Shown here one piece after another: positions 53,127 to 62,256 of a stretch of DNA of 64,000 bases. The position numbers and the translations under genes were made by a program. The notes beneath the pieces are model-generated. The model was not told where the DNA came from, ran no database searches, and saw nothing but the letters and a program-made list of their open reading frames with translations. The DNA is taken from assembly GCA_934270565.1 (NCBI GenBank), contig CAKQPR010000003.1, positions 124,001 through 188,000 of the forward strand, written 5' to 3'. The stretch is from an uncultured Clostridia bacterium (GTDB taxonomy: Bacteria > Bacillota > Clostridia > Christensenellales > Pumilibacteraceae). Each line of letters opens with the position of its first letter. The stretch's first letter is position 1.

Positions 53127-53813
53127 TCAGGTGAGCGACCCGAGAAGCGCGTTGAAAATCGGCGTCAGAACGTCCGCGATTTCGGGAAGCGCGCGGATCG
53201 AAAATTTAATTCCGATCAGTAGCGGGTAGAAGTATTCGGCGCGATCGTCCGTGACTGCGCGTTCGAGACCTTGCGTAAGCGCGTAAAACTCCTGTTTGCG
53301 GCTCTGTTCGACGGCGGAGCGGTTTACGCTCGCGTTCATTTCGCGCAAAAAACCGAGCGCGTTTTCGTTCACGGCAGAACCCGAGCTCGTTCCTTCCACA
53401 CCGTTATAAAAGACGTATTCGGTGACGTCGCGGAACGGTACAAGCACCGCCGAGGCGAACATGGCGTATTGCTCGTTTGCGTTCGGCGCGCGGTAGAATT
53501 CGTCCACGAGCTCGCGAAGCGACCGCTTGCCCGCGTCGATTTCCATCAGAAGGCAGAACGCAAACGCCAGAAACGCTGCGGGAGTTGAGGGCATAACGAG
53601 CTTGCCGCGCGACCCCACCTTGTCTCTGGCGCGGTTGAATTCGGTGCGGAAATCGTAATTTCTCGTCACCGTCTTAAAGACCTCGATCAGCCTGTCCGAA
53701 GCGGCAATCGTTTGTAAAAGCGAGCTTATCCGCTTTTCCGCAACGATAAACTTACCGTCGATCGCGTGGTTTGCCGCCGCAATAAAATCGGTTATTTCCT
53801 TTTCGTCCGTCAT
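53127..53813 (-). CDS. Conserved hypothetical protein, helical
   Basis: 228 residues, mainly helical. Residues about 1-50 look like a short amphipathic region, followed by FNRARDKVGSRGKLVMPSTP, hydrophobic FLAFAFCLLMEID, and NEQYAMFASAVLVPFRDV. A weak membrane-like stretch is at the C-terminal end (LLIGIKFSIRALPEIADVL). I do not recognise a family. AAAGGACGG precedes the ATG. It is co-transcribed with the DUF3592-like gene. Confidence 0.72.
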   Translation of the reverse strand: MTDEKEITDFIAAANHAIDGKFIVAEKRISSLLQTIAASDRLIEVFKTVTRNYDFRTEFNRARDKVGSRGKLVMPSTPAAFLAFAFCLLMEIDAGKRSLRELVDEFYRAPNANEQYAMFASAVLVPFRDVTEYVFYNGVEGTSSGSAVNENALGFLREMNASVNRSAVEQSRKQEFYALTQGLERAVTDDRAEYFYPLLIGIKFSIRALPEIADVLTPIFNALLGSLT

Positions 53814-53837
53814 AATATTACCGTCCTTTGATAATCG

Positions 53838-54116
53838 TTATTCAAAATCGCCCAGATAATCGTTGAATTCCGGATTCTGGCTTCGTATCAAGTCGAATTT
53901 CTTCTTCCGAGACCAACGTTTGAGCTGTTTTTCGCGCGCTATCGCGTCATACGGGCGTTGACATTCCTCTACATAAACAATCTTACCGATGCGATATTTG
54001 TGCGTAAAACTTTCATTGTCGCCGAATTTATGTTCCTCGCCGCGTCTTACAACGTCGTTCGTAACGCCCACATATAAAACGTTATTTCTTTTGTTTGTTG
54101 CAATGTAAACAAACAC
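53838..54116 (-). CDS. Small GIY-YIG nuclease domain protein
   Basis: 92 residues with a GTG start behind GGAGG. YIATNKRNNVLYVGVTND supplies the GIY and YIG halves, with RR and a conserved Glu (DAIAREKQLKRW) following, as in UPF0213-type single-domain proteins. These are widespread standalone proteins of unknown role, possibly in DNA repair. 21 bp separate it from the start of the preceding gene on the same strand. Confidence 0.85.
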   Translation of the reverse strand: MFVYIATNKRNNVLYVGVTNDVVRRGEEHKFGDNESFTHKYRIGKIVYVEECQRPYDAIAREKQLKRWSRKKKFDLIRSQNPEFNDYLGDFE

Positions 54117-54179
54117 GAGCGTTCCTCCGATAAATCGTTTACAGATGAAATTTGTTTTTTATTATCCGTGTTCGTAGGT

Positions 54180-54615
54180 TACGTTTCGCTCCCGCGAGAT
54201 CTCTCCGCTTCGCTATCGCTTCGGTCGAGATGACGAGAGGAGGCGGGTGTTCGCAAGGTTTAAAGAGGTTGTTTCGGTTAGCCGTAGGCAAGTCGGAGAT
54301 GGCAGGGAACCCCCTGCGGGCAAGTTGGCGATGCCTGTACTTACTTTCGGTAGAGCGAGGTAGGGGCGATCCTTGTCCACCCGTAAACCAAGCGTAACGG
54401 TACTTAGCCTCGTCATCCGGGGGCGTCAGTCGAGACCAAGGCGGGAGCGAACGGCGAGCCGCCGTTGGCAAGTTGGCGATGCATGTACTTACTTTCGGTA
54501 GAGCGAGGTAGGGGTGATCCTTGTCCACCCGTAAACCAAGCGTAACGGTACTTAGCCTCGTCATCTCGAGCGTAGTCGAGAGATCTCGCGGGAGCGAACA
54601 CGGACGCAAGTGAAC
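54180..54615 (+). repeat. Dense dispersed repeats with a 97-bp direct duplication
   Basis: A nearly identical 97-bp segment occurs at 54321-54417 and 54469-54565 (starting CAAGTTGGCGATGC and ending TAGCCTCGTCATC), each followed by family A sequence. An inverse family A unit is at 54188-54235. The gap 54117-54750 has no gene. Confidence 0.85.
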
Positions 54616-54750
54616 GGTACAACCCCAACTTTTGTTTGTGCGATCGGCACTAAATCCGACCTCACCGAACGAATTATACCGCAAAAATCGATTGAGGGCA
54701 AGCGAATGGGCGTAAAAACCGAAAAATCGGCGCGACAAGCCCCCGAAAGA

Positions 54751-54779
54751 TTGACAAAACGCGCAAAAAACTATAAAAT
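54751..54779 (+). promoter_or_regulatory. Promoter of the aconitase gene
   Basis: TTGACA, 17 bp, TAAAAT, 41 bases before the ATG. Confidence 0.85.
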
Positions 54780-54820
54780 ATAAAGAATATAAGAGAGCAC
54801 ATAACCCCAAGGAGGCAGCA

Positions 54821-56728
54821 ATGAATATAACCCGAAAAATTATAGCGGCGCACCTTACCCAAGGCGAGATGATCGCGGGCAAGGAAATAGCGATCCGCAT
54901 CGACCAGACGCTTACGCAGGACTCGACCGGAACGATGGCGTATCTGCAGTTCGAGACCCTCGGCGTGGACAAGGTAAAGACCTACCGTTCGGTCGCGTAT
55001 ATCGACCACAACACGATCCAGTCCGGCTTCGAGAACGCGGACGACCACGCTTACATACAGTCCGTCGCGCTCAAACACGGCATTTACGTCTCCAAACCCG
55101 GCAACGGAATCTGCCATCAGGTAAACGTCGAGCGGTTCGGAATCCCCGGACAAACGCTCGTAGGTTCGGACAGCCACACCCCGACCGCCGGCGGAATAGG
55201 AATGCTCGCGATAGGCGCGGGCGGGCTTGACGTCGCGGTGGCGATGGGCGGCGGCGATTACCACCTCATAATGCCCAAAGTCGTCAGAGTCGAGCTTCGC
55301 GGCAAATTGCGCCCCAACGTTACGGCAAAGGACGTCAGCCTCGAAGTTTTGCGCCGTCTGTCCGTCAAGGGCGGCGTGGGCAAAGTAATGGAGTATTGCG
55401 GCGACGGAATAGCCGAACTCACCGTGCCCGAGCGCGCAACCATTACGAATATGGGTGCGGAACTCGGCGCGACCACCTCGATTTTCCCGTCCGACGAGCA
55501 AACGCTCAGATTCCTCAGAGCTCAGGGCAGAGAAGCGGATTTCACACCGCTCGCCGCCGACGAAAACTCCGAGTACGACGAGGAAGTCGTTATCGAACTC
55601 GGCGAACTTCGCCCGCTCGTAGCCTGCCCGCATTCGCCCGACAACGTCGTTCCCGCAAGCGAGCTCAGCGACGTCAAAGTCGATCAGGTCTGTATCGGCA
55701 GCTGCACCAACTCTTCGTACCGCGACCTTATGAAAGTCGCCGCGATCCTCAAGGGCAAGAAAGTCAATCCGAACGTCAGCCTTACCGTTTCCCCGGGGTC
55801 GCGACAGGTTTTCGCGATGCTCGCCGAAAACGGAGCTCTCGCCGATATTATCAACGCCGGCGCGCGAATTCTCGAGTGTGCTTGCGGTCCTTGTATCGGT
55901 ATGGGTCAGTCCCCGAAAAACAACGCCGTGTCCGTTCGTACCTTCAACCGCAACTTCTACGCCCGCAGCGGAACAGCTTCGGCGGGCGTGTACCTCGTTT
56001 CGCCCGAAACGGCGGCTTACACGGCGCTTTACGGTCATATCGTGGACGCGAGCGAGCTTCCCGCGTTCGACGTCGATATGCCCGACAAATTCGAGGTGAA
56101 CAACAACCTTATCCTCGATCCCAAGGATTTCCCCGACGTAACCGTACAGCGCGGACCGAACATTAAGCCGTTCCCGCTCAACGTTGCGCTCCCCGAAAGG
56201 GTTTCGGGCAAAGTGCTCCTCGTCGCCGAAGACAATATCACGACCGACCACATTATGCCGTCCAACTCCAAACTGCTTCCGTACCGCAGCAATATTCCGT
56301 ACCTTTCCGAGCATTGCATGGAACCCGTCGATCCCTCGTTCCCCGCGCGTGCCAAGGAAAACGGCGGCGGATTCATCGTCGCGGGCGGTAATTACGGACA
56401 GGGCAGCAGCCGCGAGCACGCCGCGCTCGTTCCGCTTTACCTCGGGATCAAGGGCGTAATCGCGAAATCGTTCGCGCGTATCCACCGCGACAATCTCATA
56501 AACAGCGGAATTCTCCCGCTCACGTTCGCTTGCGAAAAGGATTACGACGCTTGCGCGATCGGAGACGAACTCGTTATCGAAAACGCGGTAGAGCAGGTTA
56601 AAGCGGGCGGACAAATCGTCGTAAAAGACCTCGCGCACAATCGCGAAATCGTTTGCGATATGCCGCTTACCGACCGTCAGCGTACCTTTATTCTCGCCGG
56701 CGGCGTCCTCAACAGCCTCAAAAAGTAA
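54821..56728 (+). CDS. acnA: Aconitate hydratase
   Basis: A 635-residue [4Fe-4S] enzyme interconverting citrate and isocitrate. Cysteine ligands appear as IGSCTNSSYRDL and CACGPCIGMG. LVGSDSHTPTAGGIGML and the C-terminal GGNYGQGSSREHAA swivel domain complete the fold. Length and layout fit the shorter clostridial type rather than the 890-residue AcnA; the gene symbol is therefore tentative. AAGGAGG precedes the ATG. No other citrate-cycle gene is in the window. Two hairpins follow the stop. Confidence 0.93.
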   Translation: MNITRKIIAAHLTQGEMIAGKEIAIRIDQTLTQDSTGTMAYLQFETLGVDKVKTYRSVAYIDHNTIQSGFENADDHAYIQSVALKHGIYVSKPGNGICHQVNVERFGIPGQTLVGSDSHTPTAGGIGMLAIGAGGLDVAVAMGGGDYHLIMPKVVRVELRGKLRPNVTAKDVSLEVLRRLSVKGGVGKVMEYCGDGIAELTVPERATITNMGAELGATTSIFPSDEQTLRFLRAQGREADFTPLAADENSEYDEEVVIELGELRPLVACPHSPDNVVPASELSDVKVDQVCIGSCTNSSYRDLMKVAAILKGKKVNPNVSLTVSPGSRQVFAMLAENGALADIINAGARILECACGPCIGMGQSPKNNAVSVRTFNRNFYARSGTASAGVYLVSPETAAYTALYGHIVDASELPAFDVDMPDKFEVNNNLILDPKDFPDVTVQRGPNIKPFPLNVALPERVSGKVLLVAEDNITTDHIMPSNSKLLPYRSNIPYLSEHCMEPVDPSFPARAKENGGGFIVAGGNYGQGSSREHAALVPLYLGIKGVIAKSFARIHRDNLINSGILPLTFACEKDYDACAIGDELVIENAVEQVKAGGQIVVKDLAHNREIVCDMPLTDRQRTFILAGGVLNSLKK

Positions 56729-56793
56729 AGGGTGGCAGGATCGCTGCCGCTATGGCTCTCTTTTGTGAATGAGACAAACAGGTTTCTTTTAGG

Positions 56794-56856
56794 AAGAAAG
56801 GAAATCTTTCTTTAGAAAGAAAAATAAATGTTCTTTTTCAGGCAAAGAAAAAGAAC
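56794..56856 (+). terminator. Two hairpins after the aconitase gene
   Basis: AAGAAAG pairs with CTTTCTT (56794-56812); GTTCTTTTTC pairs with GAAAAAGAAC (56830-56856). Either may terminate. Confidence 0.6.
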
Positions 56857-56939
56857 CAAAAAGTCGCCGGGACACTTGCGGCTGTGTCCCAGACCCCGCA
56901 ACGCTTTAAAGGTCGAAAACGGTTATAGGAGAGGCGTTA

Positions 56940-57014
56940 TCGGGTGACAACCGCGGGGGATTTCTCCACTCCGCTAACGCTTCGGTCGAAATGACGTTAA
57001 GAAGTGACACAATT
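56940..57014 (-). repeat. Inverse family A unit
   Basis: Carries GCGGGGGATTTCTCC and GGTCGAAATGACGTT. The gap 56857-56939 has no gene. Confidence 0.65.
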
Positions 57015-57158
57015 CAAGCCTTCCCCCAAGGGGGAAGGTGGCACGAGTGTGAGCGTCAGCGAACCGAGTGACGAATGAGGGGTCGGGCTAAGGCAAACGT
57101 AACGTATACGACAACCCCTCATCGGTCGCTACGCGACAGGTCCCCAAGGAGAAGCCTT
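57015..57158. repeat. MITE-like element (family B), copy 3, with a decayed right end
   Basis: Left end AAGCCTTCCCCCAAGGGGGAAGG is intact; the right end has lost several bases (GACAGGTCCCCAAGGAGAAGCC). Confidence 0.85.
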
Positions 57159-57164
57159 GAAAGG

Positions 57165-57460
57165 TATATGAGCGCCCTCGTCCGCCAACCAAGCTGAACG
57201 GTATATCGCCTCGTCATCTCGAGCGTAGCCGAGACCAAGGCGGGAGCGAATACGGTTTCCGCGTACACAAATAAAATACTTTTTCCGCGGGGGATTTCTC
57301 CGCTGCGTTCGGGTGAGACCCTCACTCCGGTCGAAATGACATCTTAAACCGAACTGACACGTTTGTCATTTCGAGCGCAGGCGAAGCCGAAGTCGAGAAA
57401 TCCCCTGCGTCAGAAACTAAACAGTATCCACACCCCAAAAAACACTTGCCCGCGGCGGCT
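57165..57460 (+). repeat. Family C, A and D repeats
   Basis: TCGTCATCTCGAGCGTAGCC at 57210, inverse family A at 57285-57343, a second forward unit at 57364-57412, and a GCCCGCGGCGGCTCGCCGC stretch directly before the Lrp-type gene, where CAAGGAGAT is the ribosome site. Confidence 0.65.
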
Positions 57461-57480
57461 CGCCGCAAGGAGATATAATC

Positions 57481-57969
57481 ATGAAAAAATTATACGAAAA
57501 CATCTTATCGGTACTTTGCGACGACGCGCGCATGCCGCTCGACACGGTAGCGGCGATGATCGGCGAGGACGAAGCCGCGGTGAAAGCGGCGGTCGCGGAT
57601 ATGGAGAAGAGCGGTATAATCGTCAAATACACTGCGATCGTGAACGACGAACGCGCGGGCAAATCGGACGTCGAGGCGCTCATCGAAGTTAAAGTCTCGC
57701 CCGTCCGCGAAAAGGGTTTCGATGAAATCGCGCAGTACATTTACCGCTTCCCCGAAGTCAAGAGCGTGTTTCTTATGTCGGGAGCGTATGACCTTGCGGT
57801 GTTCGTCGAGGGCAAATCTCTCCGCGACTGCGCTAGGTTCGTGTCCGAAAAGCTCTCGGGAATCGACAAAGTTCTGTCGTGCGCGACCCACTTTATCCTC
57901 AAAAAATACAAGACCGAAGGCGTCGTGTTAGAGTCCGACGAAGAGGACAGACTGGTGGTGCAACCGTGA
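57481..57969 (+). CDS. Lrp/AsnC family transcriptional regulator
   Basis: 162 residues: an N-terminal winged helix (LCDDARMPLDTVAAMIGEDEAAVKAAVADMEKSG cut in the middle) and a C-terminal effector-binding RAM domain (KVSPVREKGFDEIAQYIYRF, SVFLMSGAYDLAVFVEG). These proteins sense amino acids and control their metabolism. It overlaps the following aminotransferase start (GTGA), a pairing common in clostridia, so they likely share a regulon. The ribosome site AAGGAG sits inside a repeat remnant. Confidence 0.9.
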   Translation: MKKLYENILSVLCDDARMPLDTVAAMIGEDEAAVKAAVADMEKSGIIVKYTAIVNDERAGKSDVEALIEVKVSPVREKGFDEIAQYIYRFPEVKSVFLMSGAYDLAVFVEGKSLRDCARFVSEKLSGIDKVLSCATHFILKKYKTEGVVLESDEEDRLVVQP

Positions 57970-59156
57970 ATTACGAAGAAAAACTGAATTCCCGCGTCAT
58001 GAGAATGCCCGTCAGCGGAATACGAAAATTTTTCGACATAGCCGCCGAAATGAAGGACTGCATTTCGCTGGGCGTGGGCGAACCCGATTTCGTCACGCCG
58101 TGGGAAATCCGCGAAGCCGCGATCAAATCCATTCAGAACGGCAAAACGGCGTATACATCGAACGCCGGACTTATCGAGCTCCGTCGCGAAATTTCGACGT
58201 ACCTTAAAAATCGCTTCGACCTCGACTACACCCCCGAACACGAAATCATTACCACGGTCGGCGCGAGCGAGGCTATCGATATGGCGCTCCGTACGCTTGT
58301 AACTCCCGGCGACGAAGTGCTTATTCCCGCCCCCAGCTATGTCAGCTACGCCCCCAACGTTTCGCTCGTGGGCGGTGAACCGCGCGAAATTCCGCTCGTC
58401 GCCGAAGAGTGCTTTACGCTTACGCCCGAGCGGCTCGAAGCGGCGATCACCGACAAGTCGAAAGTCCTGATTTTCCCGTTCCCGAACAACCCCACGGGCG
58501 CGATAATGACCCGCGAAGAAATCGAAAAACTCGTACCGGTTATCGTAAAACACGACCTTATGGTGATTTCGGACGAAATTTACGCCGAGCTTACTTACGG
58601 CAACGTAAGCCACGTTTCGATAGCTTCGATTAAGGGCATGCGCGAGCGGACGGTGGTAGTCAACGGTTTTTCCAAAGCGTTCGCGATGACGGGCTGGCGC
58701 CTCGGCTATTTCGCCGCGCCCGAGCAGATCGTAAAACACGCTTACAAGATTCATCAATACACAATAATGTGTGCGCCCACATTTTCGCAGTACGGCGGGC
58801 TTGCCGCGCTTAAAATCAGCCGCGAGGACGATTTTGCCATGGTAAAGACCATGCGCGACAGTTACGACCGCCGCCGCAAATTCCTGTACGGCGAGTTCAA
58901 CAAAATGGGACTTAAATGCTTCGAGCCGCGCGGCGCGTTTTACGTTTTCCCGTCTGTCGAAATCACCGGACTTACGGGCGAAGAGTTCGCCGAAAAACTT
59001 TTGTACGCAAAACACGTTGCCGTCGTCCCCGGTTCGGCGTTCGGCTCGTCGGGCAAGTACTTCGTGCGCTGTTGCTACGCTACCGCCATGAACGACCTCA
59101 AACGAGCAGTAGCGCTTATCCGCGAATTTCTTGACGAAAACGGCTGGATAAAATAA
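57966..59156 (+). CDS. Class I/II aminotransferase (PLP)
   Basis: A 396-residue fold type I enzyme. GTG 57966 overlaps the upstream TGA and fits the family N-terminus; a longer frame is rejected because it runs inside the regulator gene. ISLGVGEPDFVTPWEI, the PLP-binding GASEAIDMAL, FPNNPTGAI, ISDEIYAELTY and VVNGFSKAFAMTGWRLGY with the Schiff-base lysine are all present, then FVRCCYATA near the end. The amino donor and acceptor are uncertain; related clostridial proteins are PatA-like aromatic or aspartate-type enzymes. Confidence 0.93.
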   Translation: MNYEEKLNSRVMRMPVSGIRKFFDIAAEMKDCISLGVGEPDFVTPWEIREAAIKSIQNGKTAYTSNAGLIELRREISTYLKNRFDLDYTPEHEIITTVGASEAIDMALRTLVTPGDEVLIPAPSYVSYAPNVSLVGGEPREIPLVAEECFTLTPERLEAAITDKSKVLIFPFPNNPTGAIMTREEIEKLVPVIVKHDLMVISDEIYAELTYGNVSHVSIASIKGMRERTVVVNGFSKAFAMTGWRLGYFAAPEQIVKHAYKIHQYTIMCAPTFSQYGGLAALKISREDDFAMVKTMRDSYDRRRKFLYGEFNKMGLKCFEPRGAFYVFPSVEITGLTGEEFAEKLLYAKHVAVVPGSAFGSSGKYFVRCCYATAMNDLKRAVALIREFLDENGWIK

Positions 59157-59195
59157 AAAATTATCGCGACTTCAAGCCGCTTTAAGGAGAAAAAT

Positions 59196-59843
59196 ATGGA
59201 AGTTAAAGACAAAAAAGTCGCCTTTCTCGGCGACAGCATTACGGAAGGCGCGGGAGCGTCGGCAGTCGAAAACCGTTATACCGACGTGTTCGCGCGTATT
59301 TCGGGCGCAAAAACGTATAATTACGGTATCGGCGGCACGCGTATCGCGCCTCAGCACGTTAAAAGCAACGAGCGCTTCGATCGCGATTTCATTCTTCGCG
59401 CCGAAGAGATTGAAAAAGACGCCGACGTAATCGTCGTTTTCGGCGGCACAAACGACTTCGGACACGGCGACGCTCCGTTCGGCGAGCTCACCGACACCAC
59501 GTCCGAAACGTTCTGCGGCTCGCTCCGCGTTCTCTGCGAAAAGCTCCTCAATCTGTTCCCCGAGGCTCAGATCGTCGTGCTCACGCCGCTTCATCGCCTC
59601 AGCGAGAACGTAACCGTCAACGAGCGCGGAATTCCGTGCAGACGGCTCAAAGATTACGTCGAAGCGATTAAAACCGTCGCCGAGTACTATTCTTTGCCCG
59701 TGCTCGACCTCTGGAGCGTCGCGGGAATGCAGCCGCACGTCGAAATTATGCGCGAAATCTTTATGCCCGACGGGCTCCACCCGTCCGACAAAGGTCACGC
59801 GCTCCTTGCCCGCAAGATCTTCAACTTTATCAAAACACTGTAA
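59196..59843 (+). CDS. SGNH/GDSL hydrolase
   Basis: 215 residues, cytoplasmic, no signal peptide. Block I VAFLGDSITEG holds the nucleophilic Ser; GIGGTRIAP (block II), FGGTNDFG (block III) and DGLHPSDKGHALLA (block V with the Asp-His pair) follow. Such esterases deacetylate sugars or lipids. AAGGAG precedes the ATG. It is 39 bp after the aminotransferase, probably a continuation of the same transcript or loosely coupled. A strong terminator follows. Confidence 0.93.
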   Translation: MEVKDKKVAFLGDSITEGAGASAVENRYTDVFARISGAKTYNYGIGGTRIAPQHVKSNERFDRDFILRAEEIEKDADVIVVFGGTNDFGHGDAPFGELTDTTSETFCGSLRVLCEKLLNLFPEAQIVVLTPLHRLSENVTVNERGIPCRRLKDYVEAIKTVAEYYSLPVLDLWSVAGMQPHVEIMREIFMPDGLHPSDKGHALLARKIFNFIKTL

Positions 59844-59870
59844 ACCTCGCAACATCACTGCAATCTGCGC

Positions 59871-59911
59871 AAAAAAACGTTCCCGTGCATTGCTATGCAT
59901 GGGAACGTTTT
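59871..59911 (+). terminator. Strong terminator after the SGNH gene
   Basis: AAACGTTCCC plus GTGCAT pairs with ATGCAT plus GGGAACGTTT around TGCT; T-rich behind. Confidence 0.88.
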
Positions 59912-59954
59912 ACGCTTGGTCTTTAACCAAGCGTAACGGTACGTTCATTTTCTA

Positions 59955-60010
59955 CCGCGGGGGATTTCTCCGCTTCGTTCGGGTTTCACCCTCACTTCGG
60001 TCGAAATGAC
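59955..60010 (-). repeat. Inverse family A unit
   Basis: CCGCGGGGGATTTCTCC and GGTCGAAATGACATT. The gap 59844-60404 has no gene. Confidence 0.65.
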
Positions 60011-60035
60011 ATTAAACTCATAGAGGACAAATCGA

Positions 60036-60177
60036 GGCTTCCCCCTTGGGGGAAGCTGTCGCGTAGCGACTGATGAGGGGTTGTTTTTTACGTTACGTTT
60101 ATCTTAGCCCGACCCCTCATCCGTCTTGCCTTCGCTAACGCTTCGGCAATCCACCTTCCCCCCAAGGGGAAGGCTTT
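60036..60177. repeat. MITE-like element (family B), copy 4
   Basis: Same orientation as copy 2. Starts GGCTTCCCCCTTGGGGG, ends CCCCAAGGGGAAGGC. Confidence 0.85.
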
Positions 60178-60179
60178 AA

Positions 60180-60360
60180 AAGGTAGGGGCGTTCCTCATC
60201 CGCCCACGGGTATTTTTTGCGTGTGTGCGACAAATTCTTGGCGGGCGTAACACCGCCTCGGTAGGGGCGGACGCCCTCGTCCGCCCGCAAACCAAGCGTA
60301 ACGGCACTTAGCCCCGTCATCTCGAGCGAAGTCGAGAGATCTCGCGGGAGCGAACACGGT
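60180..60360 (+). repeat. Families C and A repeats
   Basis: GGTAGGGGCG at 60182 and 60261, then a family A unit (60318-60360, TCATCTCGAGCGAAGTCGAG). Confidence 0.65.
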
Positions 60361-60404
60361 CGTTGCGAAACGGTATTCTAGAATATCCGCGTATAACGGA
60401 GCTG

Positions 60405-60899
60405 TCAGTTGAAAACCAGAATGGAAACGTTGAGCACGGTCGCAAAGACGAGCCATGCAAGATACGGTATCATCAGCGAAGCGGCGACCTTATTCACTTT
60501 GAAATCCGCGAGTACGAGCGCAAGCACGATCGCGTCAAGCGCCGCAATGATCAGAAACGCCGCAAAATACGCTTTCAGCAGGAAAAATACGGGAATCCAA
60601 CCGAAATTGAGCAGTAATTGCACCCCGAAAAGCCATAGCGAAGCTGTTCTGTATCCCGATTTCGGCGCGGCTATCGTGAGGTACAACGAAGCTCCGATTA
60701 CTGCGTACATAACGCTCCATACGATCGGAAAAAGCGCGTCCGGCGGGGTGAAAGAGGGGCGCACGAGCCCCGAATACCCGTTGTTCGCGCCGCCGATCAG
60801 TCCCATAAGCGATCCCGCGCCCACCGTTGCGAGCGCGGTAAGAATCAGATAAAGTACGTCGGATTTTTTAAAAACCGCCTGATTGTATCGATTGTCCAT
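60405..60899 (-). CDS. tspO: TspO/MBR family protein
   Basis: 164 residues with five membrane segments. GGANNGYSGLVRPSFTPPDALF, FPIVWSVMYAVIGASLYL and LLLNFGWIPVFFLL are typical; the tryptophan-rich centre seen in many TspO is reduced. TspO proteins bind porphyrins and act in stress or tetrapyrrole handling. ATG has AAAGGAG before it. It is 73 bp downstream of uppP in the opposite sense of reading order, so they may be separate units. Confidence 0.9.
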   Translation of the reverse strand: MDNRYNQAVFKKSDVLYLILTALATVGAGSLMGLIGGANNGYSGLVRPSFTPPDALFPIVWSVMYAVIGASLYLTIAAPKSGYRTASLWLFGVQLLLNFGWIPVFFLLKAYFAAFLIIAALDAIVLALVLADFKVNKVAASLMIPYLAWLVFATVLNVSILVFN

Positions 60900-60972
60900 A
60901 ACGACTCCTTTTATCGTTATAGTGTCGAAATCGGGCCGGTTTTATTCGTTTCGATATGTGATTTTCGGAAAA

Positions 60973-61737
60973 TCAGAACCACCCGAAAAAGCAGTCGTTT
61001 AGCGTGAGCAGGACGGACAGCACGACGAGGTACGCCGCGAACGGTAGCCACGAGCTTTTCGAGAACAGTTTTTTGACGAAGCGCAGGGCGAGTATGCCGC
61101 TTACGAGCGCGGCGGCAAACCCTGTCGCTATTATCCCGAACGGAACGACTTCGGACGACGGCGAGATCAGCTCGAACGCGGCGGAAGCTATGATGATCGG
61201 GATCGAGAGGAGGAAGCAGAACGAAACGTTTTCTTCCTTTTTAACCCCGAGCATCGTTCCGACCGAAATCGTCGTGCCGCTTCTCGACAATGCGGGGAAG
61301 GTGGCAAAGCCTTGCGCAAAACCTATTACCGCGGCGTCGAGCGCGCCGAGCGGGTGTTCGGTTCTGTGCGGGAAGATCGCGGCGATCGTAAGTAAAACCG
61401 CCGTAAGCATAAAGAAAATCGGCAGAAGCGCGGCGTTGTCGAATACTTTCAGCGCGAGGTCCTTCGTCGCGAGAACGCTTATAGCCGAACACAAAGTCGC
61501 GAGCCATAACAACCGAGATCGCGGCGAAAACGGGCGTTTCGCCGTTTCGGCGACTTGCTTCCGAAAGCAAATCACCACCGCGATCAGCGTCGCGAGGTGA
61601 ACGGCTACGTCGAAACCGACGTTACTTTCAGTTCCCGTCAGCCGCGCGTACAGCACGAGGTGTCCGCTGCTCGATATCGGCAAAAATTCCGTCAGCCCTT
61701 GTATCAATCCCATTATCAATGCGTCGATGTACGTCAT
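60973..61737 (-). CDS. uppP: Undecaprenyl-diphosphatase
   Basis: A 254-residue membrane phosphatase (UppP/BacA) that regenerates undecaprenyl phosphate for cell-wall synthesis and can confer bacitracin tolerance. GLTEFLPISSSGHLVLY and FATFPALSRSGTTISVG hold the active-site Glu, Ser, His and Arg. About eight membrane segments are visible. The ATG at 61737 has no ribosome site; a TATAAT lies only 5 bases upstream (61743-61748), which would give a leaderless mRNA if it is the promoter. Confidence 0.93.
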   Translation of the reverse strand: MTYIDALIMGLIQGLTEFLPISSSGHLVLYARLTGTESNVGFDVAVHLATLIAVVICFRKQVAETAKRPFSPRSRLLWLATLCSAISVLATKDLALKVFDNAALLPIFFMLTAVLLTIAAIFPHRTEHPLGALDAAVIGFAQGFATFPALSRSGTTISVGTMLGVKKEENVSFCFLLSIPIIIASAAFELISPSSEVVPFGIIATGFAAALVSGILALRFVKKLFSKSSWLPFAAYLVVLSVLLTLNDCFFGWF

Positions 61738-61839
61738 ATTCGATTATATGCGCGGCTTTCGGCGGGTATGTATCCGAGGGCAGGGCGGCAAGCCCGTTCG
61801 AGGTTTCTCGTCTGCCTTCGTTTGGAATATATTGTCCTG

Positions 61840-62235
61840 TTTGTAGGGCGATCCTCGTTCGCCCGCGATAGAACGAATGTCATTTCGCCCGAAGCGGCCG
61901 GCGTTAGCCGTGAGCGGAGTGGAGAAATCCCCCGCGGAAGAAAGTAAAATTACCGTTCCGAAACATTCGAATTCCCTTCCGGGAGATTGCCACGCTACGG
62001 CTACGCCTTCGCTCGCAATGACAGGGGCTGAATACCGTTCCGTTTGGTTTAATACGGATAAACATTATTAAATGCCACACACGCCTATATAGTTTGTCAT
62101 TCCGAGGGAACGAAGTGACCGTGGGAATCTCCCGGAAGGGTAACGTTAGTAACGGCGACTGTTTTTTCGCGTTCCGCTACGTTCGTGTTCGCTCCCGCCT
62201 TGGTCTCGCCTGCGCTCGAAACGACAGGGGGTATG
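61840..62235 (+). repeat. Dispersed repeats, mixed
   Basis: TAGGGCGATCCTCGTTCGCCCG (61842), a family A-like stretch (61880-61935), and two related pieces with CCGGGAGATTGCCACGCTACGG (61980) and TGGGAATCTCCCGG (62132). The gap 61738-62256 has no gene. Confidence 0.6.
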
Positions 62236-62256
62236 AGGGGTAAATAAAGCTTTACG

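Noticed and set aside
53838..54116. Homing endonuclease role for the 92-residue GIY-YIG protein
   Set aside because: It is a standalone single domain without an intron or intein context and resembles the widespread UPF0213-type proteins.
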